Below, piece after piece: positions 1 to 9,885 of a stretch of DNA of 64,000 bases. The DNA is from Heterocephalus glaber (Eukaryota > Chordata > Mammalia > Rodentia > Bathyergidae). The position numbers were made by a program, and so were the translations under genes. The stretch's first letter is position 1, and the number at the start of each line of letters is the position of its first letter. Location: the NCBI RefSeq assembly GCF_000247695.1, contig NW_004624843.1, forward strand, positions 5,362,604 through 5,426,603, written 5' to 3'. A model generated the notes under the pieces. It made no database searches. It saw nothing but the letters and a program-made list of their open reading frames with translations, and was not told where the DNA came from.

Positions 1-112
1 CAGGCTGGCCTTGAATTCACTATGTACCTCAGGCTGGCCCCAAACTCACAGAGATCCTCCTGCTTCAGCCTCCCAAGTCCTGGGATTGCAAACCTGCGGC
101 ACCACTGCCACC
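1..112 (-). mobile_element. B1 SINE fragment
   Basis: Reverse-complement B1 body (CAGGCTGGCCTTGAA, then CCTCCTGCTTCAGCCTCC and a GGGATT motif). It is cut by the window edge and lies in EFHD1 intron 1. Confidence 0.85.
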
Positions 113-206
113 TTGAGTCATTTTTTATAAATGAGGCCAAAGAAATTGCAGTCTGGGAGACTAGCGGGTGTCTCTTCATCCTGCTTGTCCCTTCTTTCCG
201 CTGCAG

Positions 207-354
207 ATACGATGCTGGGCGTGATGGCTTCATCGACCTCATGGAGCTGAAGCTGATGATGGAGAAGCTGGGGGCCCCCCAGACCCACCTGGGCCTGAAG
301 AGCATGATCAAGGAGGTGGACGAGGACTTCGATGGCAAGCTCAGCTTCCGGGAG
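207..354 (+). CDS. EFHD1: EFHD1 internal coding exon (EF-hand exon)
   Basis: This exon encodes 49 complete codons from TAC at 208, plus the last base of the previous codon at 207. It follows a CTGCAG acceptor (201-206) and ends at GAG|GTACCG. The peptide carries two EF-hand loops. Loop 1 is DAGRDGFIDLME, loop 2 is DEDFDGKLSFRE, and the Ca2+-ligand positions 1, 5, 9 and 12 are filled in both. The linker MMEKLGAPQTHLGLKSMIKE is the swiprosin signature. Lysine-serine (KS) before MIKE and DFDGK favour EFHD1 over the paralogue EFHD2, judged from memory of the family. EFHD1 (swiprosin-2) is described as a Ca2+ sensor linked to mitochondria and actin. The exon ends exactly after the glutamate closing loop 2. 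The N-terminal exon is upstream of the window. Confidence 0.96.
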
Positions 355-460
355 GTACCGAGTCCTGCTGGCCTGGGAGAGCCTGGGGCTGCACAGGGGT
401 GGCCTCTTGAGAGTACTGGTTGGATATTTAACCTGCAGTTCTGCTCTAGAAATGGCCTTG

Positions 461-530
461 GGCCTGGATGTAGCTCAGTTGGTAGAGCAAGTGCTCAGCA
501 TGCCCAAGGCCCTGGTTCAATCCCAGCAGT
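461..530 (+). mobile_element. Old tRNA-like ID SINE copy
   Basis: Contains GATGTAGCTCAGTTGGTAGAG (A box) and a degraded GGTTCAATCCC (B box). It is closer to the ancestral tRNA-like ID sequence than the young copies here. It has no obvious tail and lies in an intron. Confidence 0.65.
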
Positions 531-737
531 TGCCCCCTCCCCCTTATATGGACATCGAACTGCTGCATGGGCCAGGGAAGTGCCCAGGAAGCAGCCTGAA
601 AACCACCACCGGTAGCAGAACTTCATTTGGGGAAAACAGTGAGAAATCTAGAGAGATGTTCACCAAAATATTCCTAGTGGATATTCCTGGGCAGAGTTTC
701 GGTGGGTTTACAGTAATTGTTTAAATACAGTAGAACA

Positions 738-902
738 GGATAGGTGTGGTAACACTTGTAATCCCAGCACTCAGGAGGCTGAGGCAGGAGGATCTCAGCA
801 AGTTCCAGGCCAGCTTGGGCTCCATAGTGAGTTTCAGGCCAGCCTGGACTACATAGCAAGAGCTTGCCTCTAAAAAACAAAACAAAACAATAATAATAAT
901 AA
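738..902 (+). mobile_element. B1 SINE
   Basis: Full-length B1 with the internal duplication (two GGCCAGC-TGG segments) and a tail of CAAAA and AAT units. Confidence 0.9.
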
Positions 903-1085
903 ATGAAATAGGGGTGTGGATAACTCCTCCTTGGGATTGGTTGTGTCTCTTCCTGTGCCATCTCCATGCCAGGAAGAGTCCTTGCCAGAAACTGAATTTG
1001 CCAATGCCTCCATCGTGACCTCTAGGCTCAGCAGGGCGGGGAAATGCATTTCTGTTCTCCAAGACACCCATCTGTGGGGTTCTTC

Positions 1086-1164
1086 TTTTTCCAGTACTAG
1101 GGATCGAACTCAGGACCTTTCGCTTTCGAGACAGGCACAGCGCCACTGAGCTAAACCCCGGCCC
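1086..1164 (-). mobile_element. ID-type SINE
   Basis: Reverse ID: GGATCGAACTCAGGACC, then CACTGAGCTAAACCCCGGCCC. Confidence 0.88.
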
Positions 1165-1466
1165 ACTCTGTGGGATTTTTGTAGCAGAGCCCAAGCAGAT
1201 GAAAGGGGCCGGGCCCTGGCAGCCCACTGTGCGGGGCGTCCTGCCTGGTGCCGGGGGTGGGTGGTGGATGGAGCCGGTCAAATTCTCTCCTCTGGGAGTT
1301 TGTGCTGGGCAGAAACATGCGTTAACACTGGGGGCCGCTTCTGGAGGAGGAATCACTGTGGGGCAGCTGCCTCTGCCCCTGCACTGGACATGGCAGTTGG
1401 AGGGGCACATTGCATCCAGGCCTGAGAGCTTTGCTACTACACAACAGTCCAGCCCTTTAAAAAAAT

Positions 1467-1567
1467 TTTTATTTTGAGTCAGGCTCTCAATATATTTCCT
1501 AAACGAGGCTCAAACTTGGTATCCTCCTGCCTCAGCCTCCCAGAGTACTATCACAACAGGCATGGGT
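1467..1567 (-). mobile_element. B1 SINE, diverged
   Basis: Reverse B1 remnant with CTCCTGCCTCAGCCTCCC and AGTCAGGCTCTCA. Its 5' end is decayed. Confidence 0.65.
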
Positions 1568-1635
1568 CCCCAGACCTCGCTTGCACTGGGGATCTCATGA
1601 GACCTATCTTGCACTGGGGATCTTATGAGACCTAT

Positions 1636-1681
1636 CTTCTTTCCTTCTTTCCTTCCTTCCTTCTCTTTCTTTTCTTTTCTT

Positions 1682-1731
<50 letters not shown>

Positions 1732-1831
1732 NNNNNNNNNNNNNNNNNNNNNNNNNNNNNNNNNNNNNNNNNNNNNNNNNNNNNNNNNNNNNNNNNNNNN
1801 NNNNNNNNNNNNNNNNNNNNNNNNNNNNNNN

Positions 1832-1867
<36 letters not shown>

Positions 1868-1881
1868 TCTCTCTTTCTTTC
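1636..1881. repeat. (CT)n microsatellite containing an assembly gap
   Basis: A pyrimidine tract (TTCC and TTTCT units, then pure CT) enters 100 Ns at 1732-1831 and resumes as TC repeats to about 1881. A gap of exactly 100 looks like a placeholder of unknown size. The array is probably the grown tail of the adjoining reverse ID element. Confidence 0.92.
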
Positions 1882-1948
1882 AGGAATTGAACTCAGGACT
1901 TCGTGCTTGCCAGGCAGGTGAGGTGCCACTGAGCTACATCCCTGGCCT
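1882..1948 (-). mobile_element. ID-type SINE, CTGGCAAG subtype
   Basis: Reverse ID body with GAATTGAACTCAGGACTTC, GCCAGGCAGG and CACTGAGCTACATCCCTGGCC. Its tail side merges with the CT array. Confidence 0.85.
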
Positions 1949-2544
1949 GTGAAACCCTTCTTTTATGACAAATGCCTTCTTTTTGCTTAAGCCACAGGCT
2001 GATTTCTGTTGCTTACAGCCTAAGGGCTCTAACTAATACAGGGGGAGTACTGACACCTCCAACCACAGCCTCGAAGTTAAGAATGCCCTCTGAGCTCTCT
2101 TTGTCACCCACCTCTCCTCCACCCAGACCCCATCACAGCTGGGTGGTTTCCCAGCCACTCCCCAACATGCCAGTGCCTGAGGGCTGTGCCTTCCCAAGCC
2201 AGACGGACAGGGCTTGGGGAGAGCTCATCACTCAGGGCTCGAGAGGCCACAGTGGCACTTCTGGGGATGTCCAGTGCTTTAGGGAAAGCTGAGTGTTTCC
2301 AGATTGAACTGGATTTTCTTTTTCTGAGAACTGCTGGGGTTGGGAACCCTGGGGTGGGAGCGGGAGCTGTTGGTGGCCTGGGGCAGGGAAGAACCCGCGT
2401 CCACCACCCAGATCTGCCCCAGACCTGAGCCCTCAAAGGAAAGGGCCTGGGGGCATTTTGGATGCTTCCAGTTCACACATTTGCTGTGAACTTGAACACT
2501 GTCTCTCATGCTTTATTTTATTATTCATGTTATTATATGTGGTG
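1949..2544. other. EFHD1 intron, apparently single-copy
   Basis: No repeat, exon or regulatory element could be identified. The reading frames show no conserved protein pattern. Confidence 0.5.
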
Positions 2545-2661
2545 TTTTCTTTTGAGACAGGGTTCTGCTGTGTAGCCCAGGCTGGCCCTGAACTCGTGGC
2601 AATCCTCCTGCCTCAGTATCCTGAGTGCTGGAATCACAGATGTGCACCACCATGCCTGGTT
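2545..2661 (-). mobile_element. B1 SINE (short form)
   Basis: Reverse B1: TTTTGAGACAGGGTTCTGC, AGGCTGGCCCTGAACTCG and a CACCACCATGCCTGG end. Confidence 0.88.
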
Positions 2662-3513
2662 TGAGACTGAGTGATTTCGAAAGAAAAGAAGTTAATTTGG
2701 TGTGTGGTCCTGGAAGCCTAAGAGCCCGGTGCCAGCATCTGCTTGTCTTCCGGTGCTGCCCCACCCTTGGTGGGCCCCGCAGGGTGAGCGAGGTGCCGGA
2801 GGAGGGAGAGAGCTTCAGCCCCTCGTTGGCCCGTGCTCCTCCCTCCCGTCCCCCACCTCCCGTCCCGCTGCGTTCGGTGTGGACAGAGCAGCAGGGCTCT
2901 GAGAGTGAAGCTCTGCTCCTGCCCGCAGCTCCGCCTCTTCCTGGGTGATCTCGCCACCGGGGCCCCCCCGCCTCTGGCCCACCCGTGCCCTGGGGCCTGG
3001 CGTCCTGCTTCCCAGCCCGATTTCCTCCCAGCACCTGCTCAGCCCTCGGCTCTGCCGGCCCCCTAGTGACAGAGGCCGAAGCTGCAGCTTCCACCTGGGT
3101 TGGCCACATGGCTCCAGAGACACCACACGTCCTTGATCAGCGTCCACAGGGTCCACAGAGGGCTGAGGGCCCCAGAGCCACGGACGCAGGGGTTTCTCAG
3201 TGAGGCATTTGGGGTTGTAAGACTCGAGGGAGTAAGAGATGAGAGAAGGCTGAGATCGCAAAGCCTGTCCCAGGTATGGAACCTCCTTCCGGTGATGTCC
3301 TTCAAGCAAAGGGCCCCAGAACCTGGAATTTCCCCAACAAAGCCCATATTGGAGGTTGCCCTTAAAAACCTTGGAGAAAGTTTCTTTTGATGATTTGGAA
3401 ACCGTTGGTTTATATTCTTTTCAAATGAAAATTGCTTAGAAGTTGTTTGACAGGTAAATTCATAACGAAAAATATAAAGAAGAAAATGAGAAAGCTACAA
3501 AACTGCATTTGGG
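2662..3513. other. GC-rich intronic stretch
   Basis: About 2700-3100 is GC-rich with moderate CpG. No splice-bounded exon resembling EFHD1 is present. It could be an intronic regulatory block, but the sequence alone does not show this. Confidence 0.35.
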
Positions 3514-3705
3514 AAAGCCCAGTATGGTGGCATATGCCTGTAATCCCAGTACTTGGGAGGCTGAGGCAGGAGGATTGCCTTGAGTTCAAGGCCAGCCTGG
3601 GCTACTTAGTTTAAGTTTAAGGCCAACCTGAATTACGAAATGATACTTTGTCTCGAAAAAAAAAAAAAAAAGAAAGAAAGAAAGAAAGAAAAAGAAAAGA
3701 AAAGA
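3514..3705 (+). mobile_element. B1 SINE with A/GAAA tail
   Basis: GTGGCATATGCCTGTAATCC start, two GGCC(A)GCCTG-type internal copies, and a tail of A17 followed by GAAA units. Confidence 0.9.
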
Positions 3706-3847
3706 CTGGCTACTTAGATTTGGCCAATTTATTTATTTAGGAATTTATTCTGTACAGGCCTTAGTACCAGTTGCTTCAAAGATTAATTCAGGTCATGGTT
3801 GAGTCTGAAAGAAGAAGGTAGATTATTTAATAAATGTTGTGGGGATT

Positions 3848-4070
3848 ACTAAGTAACCATTTGGAAGAAAATAAGTTTAATGATTACCTCACACTAGATC
3901 AGAATAAATTCAGAGATTAAATATTTAGATGTTTGGAAAAAAACCCAAACAAGCCATAAAAGTAGTAGACACAAACATAGGTGATTGTTTATGTAACCTT
4001 GGTGGCCAGAAAGGTTTTTTCTAAACATAACTGGGGAGAGAAAAGAAAAAAGATTGGACAGGGTTCATGT
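3848..4070 (+). mobile_element. Ancient L1M fragment (ORF2 3' part)
   Basis: The order CCTCACACTA, CAGAATAAATTC, AAAGTAGTAGACAC and AACCTTGGTGG follows the L1M ORF2 3' consensus as I recall it. It is heavily diverged and non-coding. Confidence 0.55.
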
Positions 4071-4228
4071 CAAATACCAATAGTCAGAAGTTCCTGAAAG
4101 CATAGTTAAGTGGCAAGCGACAGAGCTCAGGTATTTGAAACATAGCAGGTCCATGAAGACCTCTGCAGATGGTAAGAAAAGCATGTGGCCTGATGTGGGT
4201 GTGGGACACATAAGGAAAGAGAAGTGGG

Positions 4229-4330
4229 TGCGAGCTGGGCATGCTGAGCACACCTGTAATCCTAGCACTCAGGAGGCCGAGGCCAGCCTGGGCTACGTAG
4301 TGAGACCCTGTCTTGAAAAAAGAAAAAAGG
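4229..4330 (+). mobile_element. B1 SINE, internally shortened
   Basis: CACCTGTAATCCTAGCAC joins directly to GAGGCCAGCCTGGGCTACG and GAGACCCTGTCTTG. About 40 bases of the usual middle are missing. Confidence 0.8.
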
Positions 4331-4552
4331 AAGTGGGTTAAAAAACATCAAAAATAGTAAATTATTTTGTTTAAAAATATGTATAGGTCTATTTGATTTT
4401 TCTTTCATGGCTATAAATTAGGATATTGCCAACTTTTTTACTTTAGATAATGCTTCAAGTACTGTGTGAATTTTTGAGCGATGGATCCCAGCCCTGGGGT
4501 GGATGGTTGAACCAGCAAACTCCTTTCTCTTCTCTTCCCGTCCCTTCATCTT

Positions 4553-4628
4553 TCTGGTGCTGGGGATTGAACCCAGGGCCTTGTTGATGCTCGGCTCGCG
4601 TGTTACCACTGAGGCCTACTCCAGTCCC
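4553..4628 (-). mobile_element. ID-type SINE, diverged
   Basis: GGTGCTGGGGATTGAACCC and CACTGAGGCCTACTCCAG, an older reverse copy. Confidence 0.75.
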
Positions 4629-4896
4629 TAGCATTTTATTCTTGGTAAATATTTCCAGAGCACCCACCCAAAAGTCTGAATCAGTTTTCGCCCCATCAGC
4701 CACATGTGGAGGCCTGCCTTTCTCTCTCTCTCTTCCTCCTCCCTTCCTGGCTGCTGAGGCAGAGCCCCGGCCTCAGACCCGAGCCTCCCAGCGGTCGCTC
4801 TGGTCCCCATACAGAGCCTTGAGGGGTGGAGGGCGCTGCCGCGTGGCCTCTCGTCCAGCGGCCGTGGGACAGGACGACCCCGCTCCGTCCCCGCAG

Positions 4897-5031
4897 TTCC
4901 TGCTCATCTTCCACAAGGCGGCGGCCGGGCAGCTGCGGGACGACAGCGGGTTGACGGCGCTGGCGCAGCTCTCGGAGATCAGCGTGGCCTCGGAGGGCGT
5001 CCGAGGTGCCAAGGACTTCTTCGAAGCCAAG
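4897..5031 (+). CDS. EFHD1: EFHD1 internal coding exon (post-EF-hand region)
   Basis: There are exactly 45 codons between the acceptor CCCCGCAG (ending 4896) and the donor AAG|GTAGGC (intron from 5032). The phase matches the previous exon, so CGG GAG runs into TTC CTG CTC. The peptide starts FLLIFHKAAAGQL, the helix completing EF-hand 2, and ends RGAKDFFEAK, the conserved helix of EFHD proteins. The middle (RDDSGLTALAQLSEISVASE) differs at several places from other mammals as I remember them, but there is no frameshift or stop. Third positions are strongly GC-rich. The long open frame to either side (4600-5184) is intron read-through, not coding. Confidence 0.95.
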
Positions 5032-5137
5032 GTAGGCACCTCCTCCTCCCCGCACCGCGGTGGGGCGCCCTGGGTCCAGGCTCAGGCAGGTTTGCTGGAC
5101 AGAGCTCCAGGTCGCTCCCCAGGATCTCTTTCTAACC

Positions 5138-5400
5138 TAGGCGAGATGGCACAGGAGGCTGAGGCAGGAGGGCCACAAATTTGAGCCCAGCGTGGGCAAT
5201 TTAGCGACTTAATGAAGGCCTGCCTCAAAATAAAAAAAAATTTTTTTTTGGTACTGGGGATCGAACTCGGGTCCTTGCACTTGCACAGCAGGTGGCAAAA
5301 CCACTGAGCTAGATCCCCGGCCCTTCAAAATAAAAAATATTAAAAGGGCTGGGGATGCATCTCAGTACAAAAGCCCTGGGTTCAATCTTCAGTACCCCCC
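5138..5400 (+). mobile_element. B1-dID composite SINE, interrupted by an ID
   Basis: The B1 left part (GAGGCTGAGGCAGGAGG, GGGCAATTTAGCGAC) ends near 5237. The ID-like right part (GGGCTGGGGATGCATCTCAG, GGTTCAATC) continues at 5338-5394. A younger ID sits between the two. Confidence 0.88.
5238..5324 (-). mobile_element. Young ID-type SINE nested in B1-dID
   Basis: Reverse ID with GGTACTGGGGATCGAACTCG and a CCCCGGCCC end. The 13-base target duplication TCAAAATAAAAAA is found at 5225-5237 and 5325-5337. Confidence 0.93.
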
Positions 5401-5480
5401 CCTTTTTTAACCCTCCATCTGGTTGAGTGGCTTCAATAGCTACCCCTTCCCTTTGCTTTTTTTATTTTTTTACCTTTTCG

Positions 5481-5564
5481 TTTTTTTTTTTGGTGCCGGG
5501 GATCGAACTCGGGTCCTTGCTCTTGCACAGCAGGCAGCAAAACCACTGAGCTAAATCCCCGGCC
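5481..5564 (-). mobile_element. Young ID-type SINE nested in the tail of a B1
   Basis: Reverse ID from a T tract to CCCCGGCC, flanked by TACCTTTTCG at 5471-5480 and 5565-5574. Confidence 0.93.
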
Positions 5565-5574
5565 TACCTTTTCG

Positions 5575-5687
5575 GTTTTTTGAGACAGAGTCTCACTGTG
5601 TAGCCCAGGGTGGCCTCAACTAATGGCGATCCTCCTCCCTCAGCCTCCAGAGTGTTGGGATTATAGGTGTGCATCATCACACCTGGA
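5575..5687 (-). mobile_element. B1 SINE
   Basis: Reverse B1 from TTTTTTGAGACAGAGTCTCA to CATCACACCTGG. Its tail side received the ID at 5481-5564. Confidence 0.88.
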
Positions 5688-5875
5688 TCTCCCTGCATTA
5701 TAAACACCTGTGTTGTAAACCAGTGGATCTTGGGACCCCAGAAGAGGACAGGGCGGCTGGCCCGGAGTGGGTATCTGCACCATGGACAGTAGTTGGAGCC
5801 GGGAAGGGGTCTGCAGCGTGATCCCAAAGCCCTTCCGGGGACGTCCATTCATCCCCAGGTTTACACTGTGCCTTA
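5688..5875. other. EFHD1 intron, nothing recognised
   Basis: Short single-copy stretch between two B1 elements. Confidence 0.45.
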
Positions 5876-6005
5876 AGCCAGGTGTGGTGCCCATCTGTAA
5901 CCCAGCATCAGAAAGCTGAGGCAGGAGGATCTCCATGAGTTCTAGGCCATCCTGAGTTTTATAGTAAGACCCTGTCTCAAAAAGCAAACAACACCCCCCC
6001 CAAAA
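5876..6005 (+). mobile_element. B1 SINE
   Basis: GCCAGGTGTGGTGCC, GAAAGCTGAGGCAGGAGG and AGACCCTGTCTCAAAAAGC. Confidence 0.85.
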
Positions 6006-7064
6006 AGCCAAAATACAGTTGGAGTGCCTCGAGCATTAGGTGAGCACACGTGTGTAGGGTTGAACAACTGTGGCCTCGAGCTGCTGTGATGCCCTGGTAC
6101 CCCAGCAGGAGCAGCCCGGGGCAGTGGCATCTTCTTCCAAGGCTGCCCAGAGACAATGTTGTCCTCAGTGGCAGGTCCAGCCCCTCACAGCCTCTGCTGT
6201 GCTGTTGGAGACAGAGTCCGGCCTCTCTGTGCCGCTCTGGAGTCCCAAAGCTCCCGTGGGGTAGTGTTGGGGACAGGTGGCCACTCTGCACCCTGAGCAC
6301 TCATGTCCGGTGTCCAGCCCTGCCCATGGCCTGGCCCATCCTTCCTGCCACACCGATCCCTGACACCTCCGCAGCAGAGCCAGGTGCTGTCCCAGGGCAC
6401 ACACTGAACAGTGAGATGACAGACTCCACAGGGGAGGGTCTCGTGCTGTGGGCTGGGTTCTCCTCCACCAGTGGAGTCCTGTGTGCAGGTCCCGTGGGCT
6501 GCCCCTGTGAAAGTCCCTGTGAGGGACACCATGCTTCAGCTGGGGATGTGACGCATGCCAGAGGCCCTGGATGTCTTATCCAGGCACTGGGTCGGCTCCC
6601 TGCTCCAGCCCCATCTGCCCCTCCGAATGCCACAGGGCCTTTGCATGGCAGGGCTCAGCACCTGCTGTCCCCTCTGCCTGGAGCCCCAGCCAGGGCCTCT
6701 GCCCAGGAGACTGCTCCTTTCAAACCCAGCTCCAGGGCGGCTCCTCCAGCTGCTCCTCCTGACTGTGGGAGGGGGGCAGGCTTCGGCTCCTGTGCTTCTG
6801 ACCTTGTCCAGGCAGTGCAGGGCTTGGCTGTTCAGGGTGCCCTTGGACACATGGGTGGGAGTGGAAGTGATTTCTGTAGAGCAGCTTGGGTTTCAGCCTC
6901 CGGAGCTGCTCAGGCAAATACACATCGATCCTGGACAGGGTTCTCTTAGGGTGTTGTTGGTAAGAGAGGAAAATTAAACATCTGAAGCTTCCATGGTCAG
7001 AGAATCAAGCAGGTGGTGCTTCCTCCGCACATTTGCACATTCTGCAGCCACCAAAGAGTGAGAT
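6006..7064. other. GC-rich EFHD1 intron with an L2 remnant
   Basis: About 6601-6770 (+) looks like an L2 LINE 3' piece, with CACAGGGCCTTTGCA, CCCTCTGCCTGGA and CAGCTCCAGGGCGGC in L2 order. The remainder appears single-copy. A 299-codon open frame at 6050-6949 crosses this area but reads as GC-rich noise. Confidence 0.5.
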
Positions 7065-7219
7065 GTCGCTCTGGGAGGCTGAGGCAGGAGGCTCACAATT
7101 TCAAGCCCAGCTTGGGCAACTTAGTGACTTAGTGAGTCTCTATCTCAAAACAAAAAATAAAAAGGATGGGGCTAGAGCTTAGTGTGAAGGCCCTTGGTTC
7201 ACTCCCTACTACAAAAAAA
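7065..7219 (+). mobile_element. B1-dID composite SINE
   Basis: GGGAGGCTGAGGCAGGAGG, CTTGGGCAACTTAGTGACTT, then the right part with GGGGCTAGAGCTTAGTG. A short (GT)n lies just downstream at 7238-7255. Confidence 0.85.
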
Positions 7220-7299
7220 GCAAAAACCAAGGTATGGCTGTGTGTGTGTGTGTGTACAGATGTCCAAAATAAATCAAGCAACAACAACAACAAATCAAC

Positions 7300-7625
7300 A
7301 AAAAGCCAAGCCTGGTGATGTGCACCTATAATCCTGGCACTCAGGAGGCTGAAGCAGGAAGATCACAAATTCAAGGACAGGGGTTGAGGATATAGCTCAG
7401 CAGCACCATGCCTGCCTGGCAAGCAAAAGGTCCTGAGTTTGATCCCCCATACCAGGAAAAAAACCCAACTCAACCATAAGAAAACAAATTCAAGGCCAAC
7501 CCGGATAGGCCCTATCTCAAAAAACAAAAACAGGGGCCGGACATTTAGCTCTGTGGCACCGCACCTGCCTCACAAACGAAAGGTCCTGAGTTCCATCCCT
7601 GGTACTAAACAAAACAAAACAAACA
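7300..7625 (+). mobile_element. B1 SINE split by an ID and followed by a second ID
   Basis: The B1 start (GCCAAGCCTGGTGATGTGC) is broken after CACAAATTCAAGGACAG. An ID lies at about 7380-7455, and the B1 resumes AAATTCAAGGCCAACC near 7486. Another ID (GGGCCGGACATTTAGCTC) lies at about 7532-7607. Confidence 0.85.
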
Positions 7626-7689
7626 AACCCCAAAACAAAATTAAGAAAAACAAAACATGTGATGTCCAACTTTGTTAAGCATTAAATAC

Positions 7690-7792
7690 GGGCTGGGGAT
7701 TTAGCTCAGTGGTTGCTCCACCTGCTGCACAAGTGCAAGGACCTGAGTTTGATCCCTGGTACCAAAAAAACCCCCCAAAACCAAAAAACAAA
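7690..7792 (+). mobile_element. Young ID-type SINE
   Basis: GGGCTGGGGATTTAGCTCAG through GATCCCTGGTACC and a CA-rich tail. The 13-base target duplication AAGCATTAAATAC is at 7677-7689 and 7793-7805. Confidence 0.94.
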
Positions 7793-7805
7793 AAGCATTA
7801 AATAC

Positions 7806-9060
7806 AACCTAGATAATCACGTGAAAAAGTATTAGTAATAGTTACATGAGGGGACTTATTTTATATGTCTGTAATGTTTTATGAGTGTGCATTATTTTTA
7901 CAAGCAGAAGAAAAGATGAAAAGCATGACAATACATTTTCCCGACCTGCTCACCCAGACTCGAAGGCCAGGCAGACATACTCTGTAATTATGGCACCTCG
8001 GCTAATGGCCCTCACAGACGTCCGCACGAGTGACGATCCAGGGCCTCCCGCCATGGGTCTGGGAGAGGCCCCAGCGTCAGGAGCTGGGTGACGGATGCTC
8101 CAAGATGAATGGGCCTCAGCTTGTAATCATGCAGGGGAAGGTGTCCGGGCGTGGGAACCAAGAGTCAGGCCCCGAGGCGGGGCGGTGTCTCCCAGCAGTG
8201 AGCAGCTGCACACGGGAGCCGAGGTGAAAGGGGTGTGGGGCCAGCAGCCCCTCCTTGGCACGCAGCAGTTGACTGTGAGGCCGAGTGGGCCCTGGGCGTG
8301 CTGGACACACACGGGGCTGATTTCCCACCTCAGTGAGGGACGGTCCCGGGACAGCCTGCTGGTCTCTAGAGCCACTTGTTCCCCAGGATTCCGCAGGACG
8401 CGCAGCTGAGCGGTGGTCCCAGGAGCCCTCGGCATGGGCACAGGTGGCGCTGCGAGGGCAGTCTGGCCCAGGAGAGGAGTGGCAGTCCAGCGAGGGCAGG
8501 GACGGTGTGGACAGGATGAGGTGAGGAGGAAGCAGTGCCCGGGGACAGAAGGCAGGAGGCTGGCAAAGCTTCGACAGAGGAGCTGAGATTTGAAACAGGA
8601 GCCTGGAGTGGGAGGGGTTTGAGAGGAAAAGTGGGAAACTGGTTCTGGTGTTGTCCCAGGTGACTTCAGGTGTGGCAAAGGCGTGACTCCACTTGACCGA
8701 CATCGAGCTGCTTGCACATTGCTTCTGATCTCGGCCTGGTGGACAGAACTCAGCCACACCTGGCATCTCGGGAGGATTCAGAACTGTCCTTTTCCTGGGA
8801 ATCCCTGGGCCAGGCTGGAATGATGCTGCCTGGGGAGGGTGCTAGACGTCGAGGGGTGTGGAAGGATTCTTCCGCACACACCTGTTCCTGACGCAGCCAT
8901 GGCAAGCCCTGGGATGTTGGTGCCCGAATTGGGCCCTCCTGAGGCGGGGGTGGGCTCAGACATCCAATGACAGATCAAAGAAGCCATCTTCACAGTGTAC
9001 AGCTTGAAACCCAAGAATTCAAGGAGATTGACCAGTGGTCAGGTTTTCGTTGTTGTTGTT
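7806..9060. other. Single-copy EFHD1 intron
   Basis: No repeat family or exon recognised. About 8030-8560 is GC-rich. The overlapping long frames on the minus strand (8116-8766) lack protein-like composition. Confidence 0.45.
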
Positions 9061-9062
9061 TT

Positions 9063-9178
9063 GGTTTTGTTTTGAGACAGGGTCTCACTGTGTAACCCAG
9101 GCTGCCCTTGAACTTGTGATCTTCCTGCCTCGGCCTCCTGAGTGCTGGAATCACAGGGGTGCGCCACCACGCCTGGCT
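9063..9178 (-). mobile_element. B1 SINE
   Basis: Reverse B1, GAGACAGGGTCTCACTGTG through CACCACGCCTGGC, preceded by a T/GTT tail. Confidence 0.9.
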
Positions 9179-9326
9179 ACCAGTAGTGGAGAGTACTGAG
9201 TACTGGTGATTGGCTGTGGGAAAGGCTGGCACTGAGGCCTTCTGAGAAGAAGGAGTAATCAGAGGCCCAAAGAAACCCTAGAGAAGACGCTGTTTTGAGG
9301 TACAAGAACAAAAATGAAAAAAAATT

Positions 9327-9468
9327 TTTTGAGACAGGGTCTTGCTATGTAGTTCCTGCTGGACTTGAACTCATTATGTGTAGCACAGTTTGGCTTCAAA
9401 CTCATGGTGATCCTCCTGCCTCAGCCTCCCATGTGCTGAGATGACAGGCATGTACTATTATGCCCGGC
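9327..9468 (-). mobile_element. B1 SINE with internal duplication
   Basis: GAGACAGGGTCTTGCTATG, two TGG-TTGAACTCA-type segments and a TATGCCCGGC end. Confidence 0.85.
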
Positions 9469-9502
9469 CAAGCACAAGAACAATTTTTTTGGTTTTGTTT
9501 AT

Positions 9503-9660
9503 TTTTTCGTTTTGATACTGGGGACCAAAGGCAGGGTCTTTGCACTGAGTTACATCTCCAGTGCCACCTTTCACCTTGTTCTTATTTTCTATTTTGAGAT
9601 AGGGTCTCACTAAAGCTGACTTGAACTTACAGTCCTCCTCCTTCAGCCTCCTAGAGTGAA
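9503..9660 (-). mobile_element. Decayed B1-dID or ID plus B1 remnant
   Basis: GATACTGGGGACCAAAGGCAG and TTACATCTCCAGTGCC (ID-like) are followed by TTTGAGATAGGGTCTCAC and CCTCCTTCAGCCTCC (B1-like). The order is that of a reverse B1-dID. Confidence 0.6.
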
Positions 9661-9666
9661 AAGATA

Positions 9667-9830
9667 AAACCAAATGTGGAGGCACATGCCTGCAATTCCA
9701 GCACTCAGGAGGCTGAGGCAGGAGTTTCACCTTGAGTTCGAAGTTCGCCTGGGCTACATAGTGAGTTCAAGGCCAGCCTGGATTACAAAGTATGACCCTG
9801 TACCAAAAACAAAACAAAACCCAAAAAACA
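9667..9830 (+). mobile_element. B1 SINE
   Basis: GCACATGCCTGCAATTCC, duplicated AGTTCGAAGTTCGCCTG and AGTTCAAGGCCAGCCTG, and a CAAAA tail. Confidence 0.9.
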
Positions 9831-9885
9831 AGCAGAGTCCTGTGATTGTAGGCATCCTCACCATGCCTGGCAAGAACAATTTTCC

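Noticed and set aside
721..1410. 229-codon open frame on the - strand
   Set aside because: Its C-terminus is translated B1 sequence and its middle crosses an ID. There is no protein similarity I recognise.
6050..6949. 299-codon open frame on the + strand, the longest in the window
   Set aside because: It lies in GC-rich intron overlapping an L2 remnant, has overlapping frames on both strands, no domain, and low-complexity Pro/Ser/Gly composition.
8116..8766. Two overlapping frames of over 200 codons on the - strand
   Set aside because: GC-rich intron with two competing frames over the same bases and Pro/Ser/Arg-rich composition. Not a gene.
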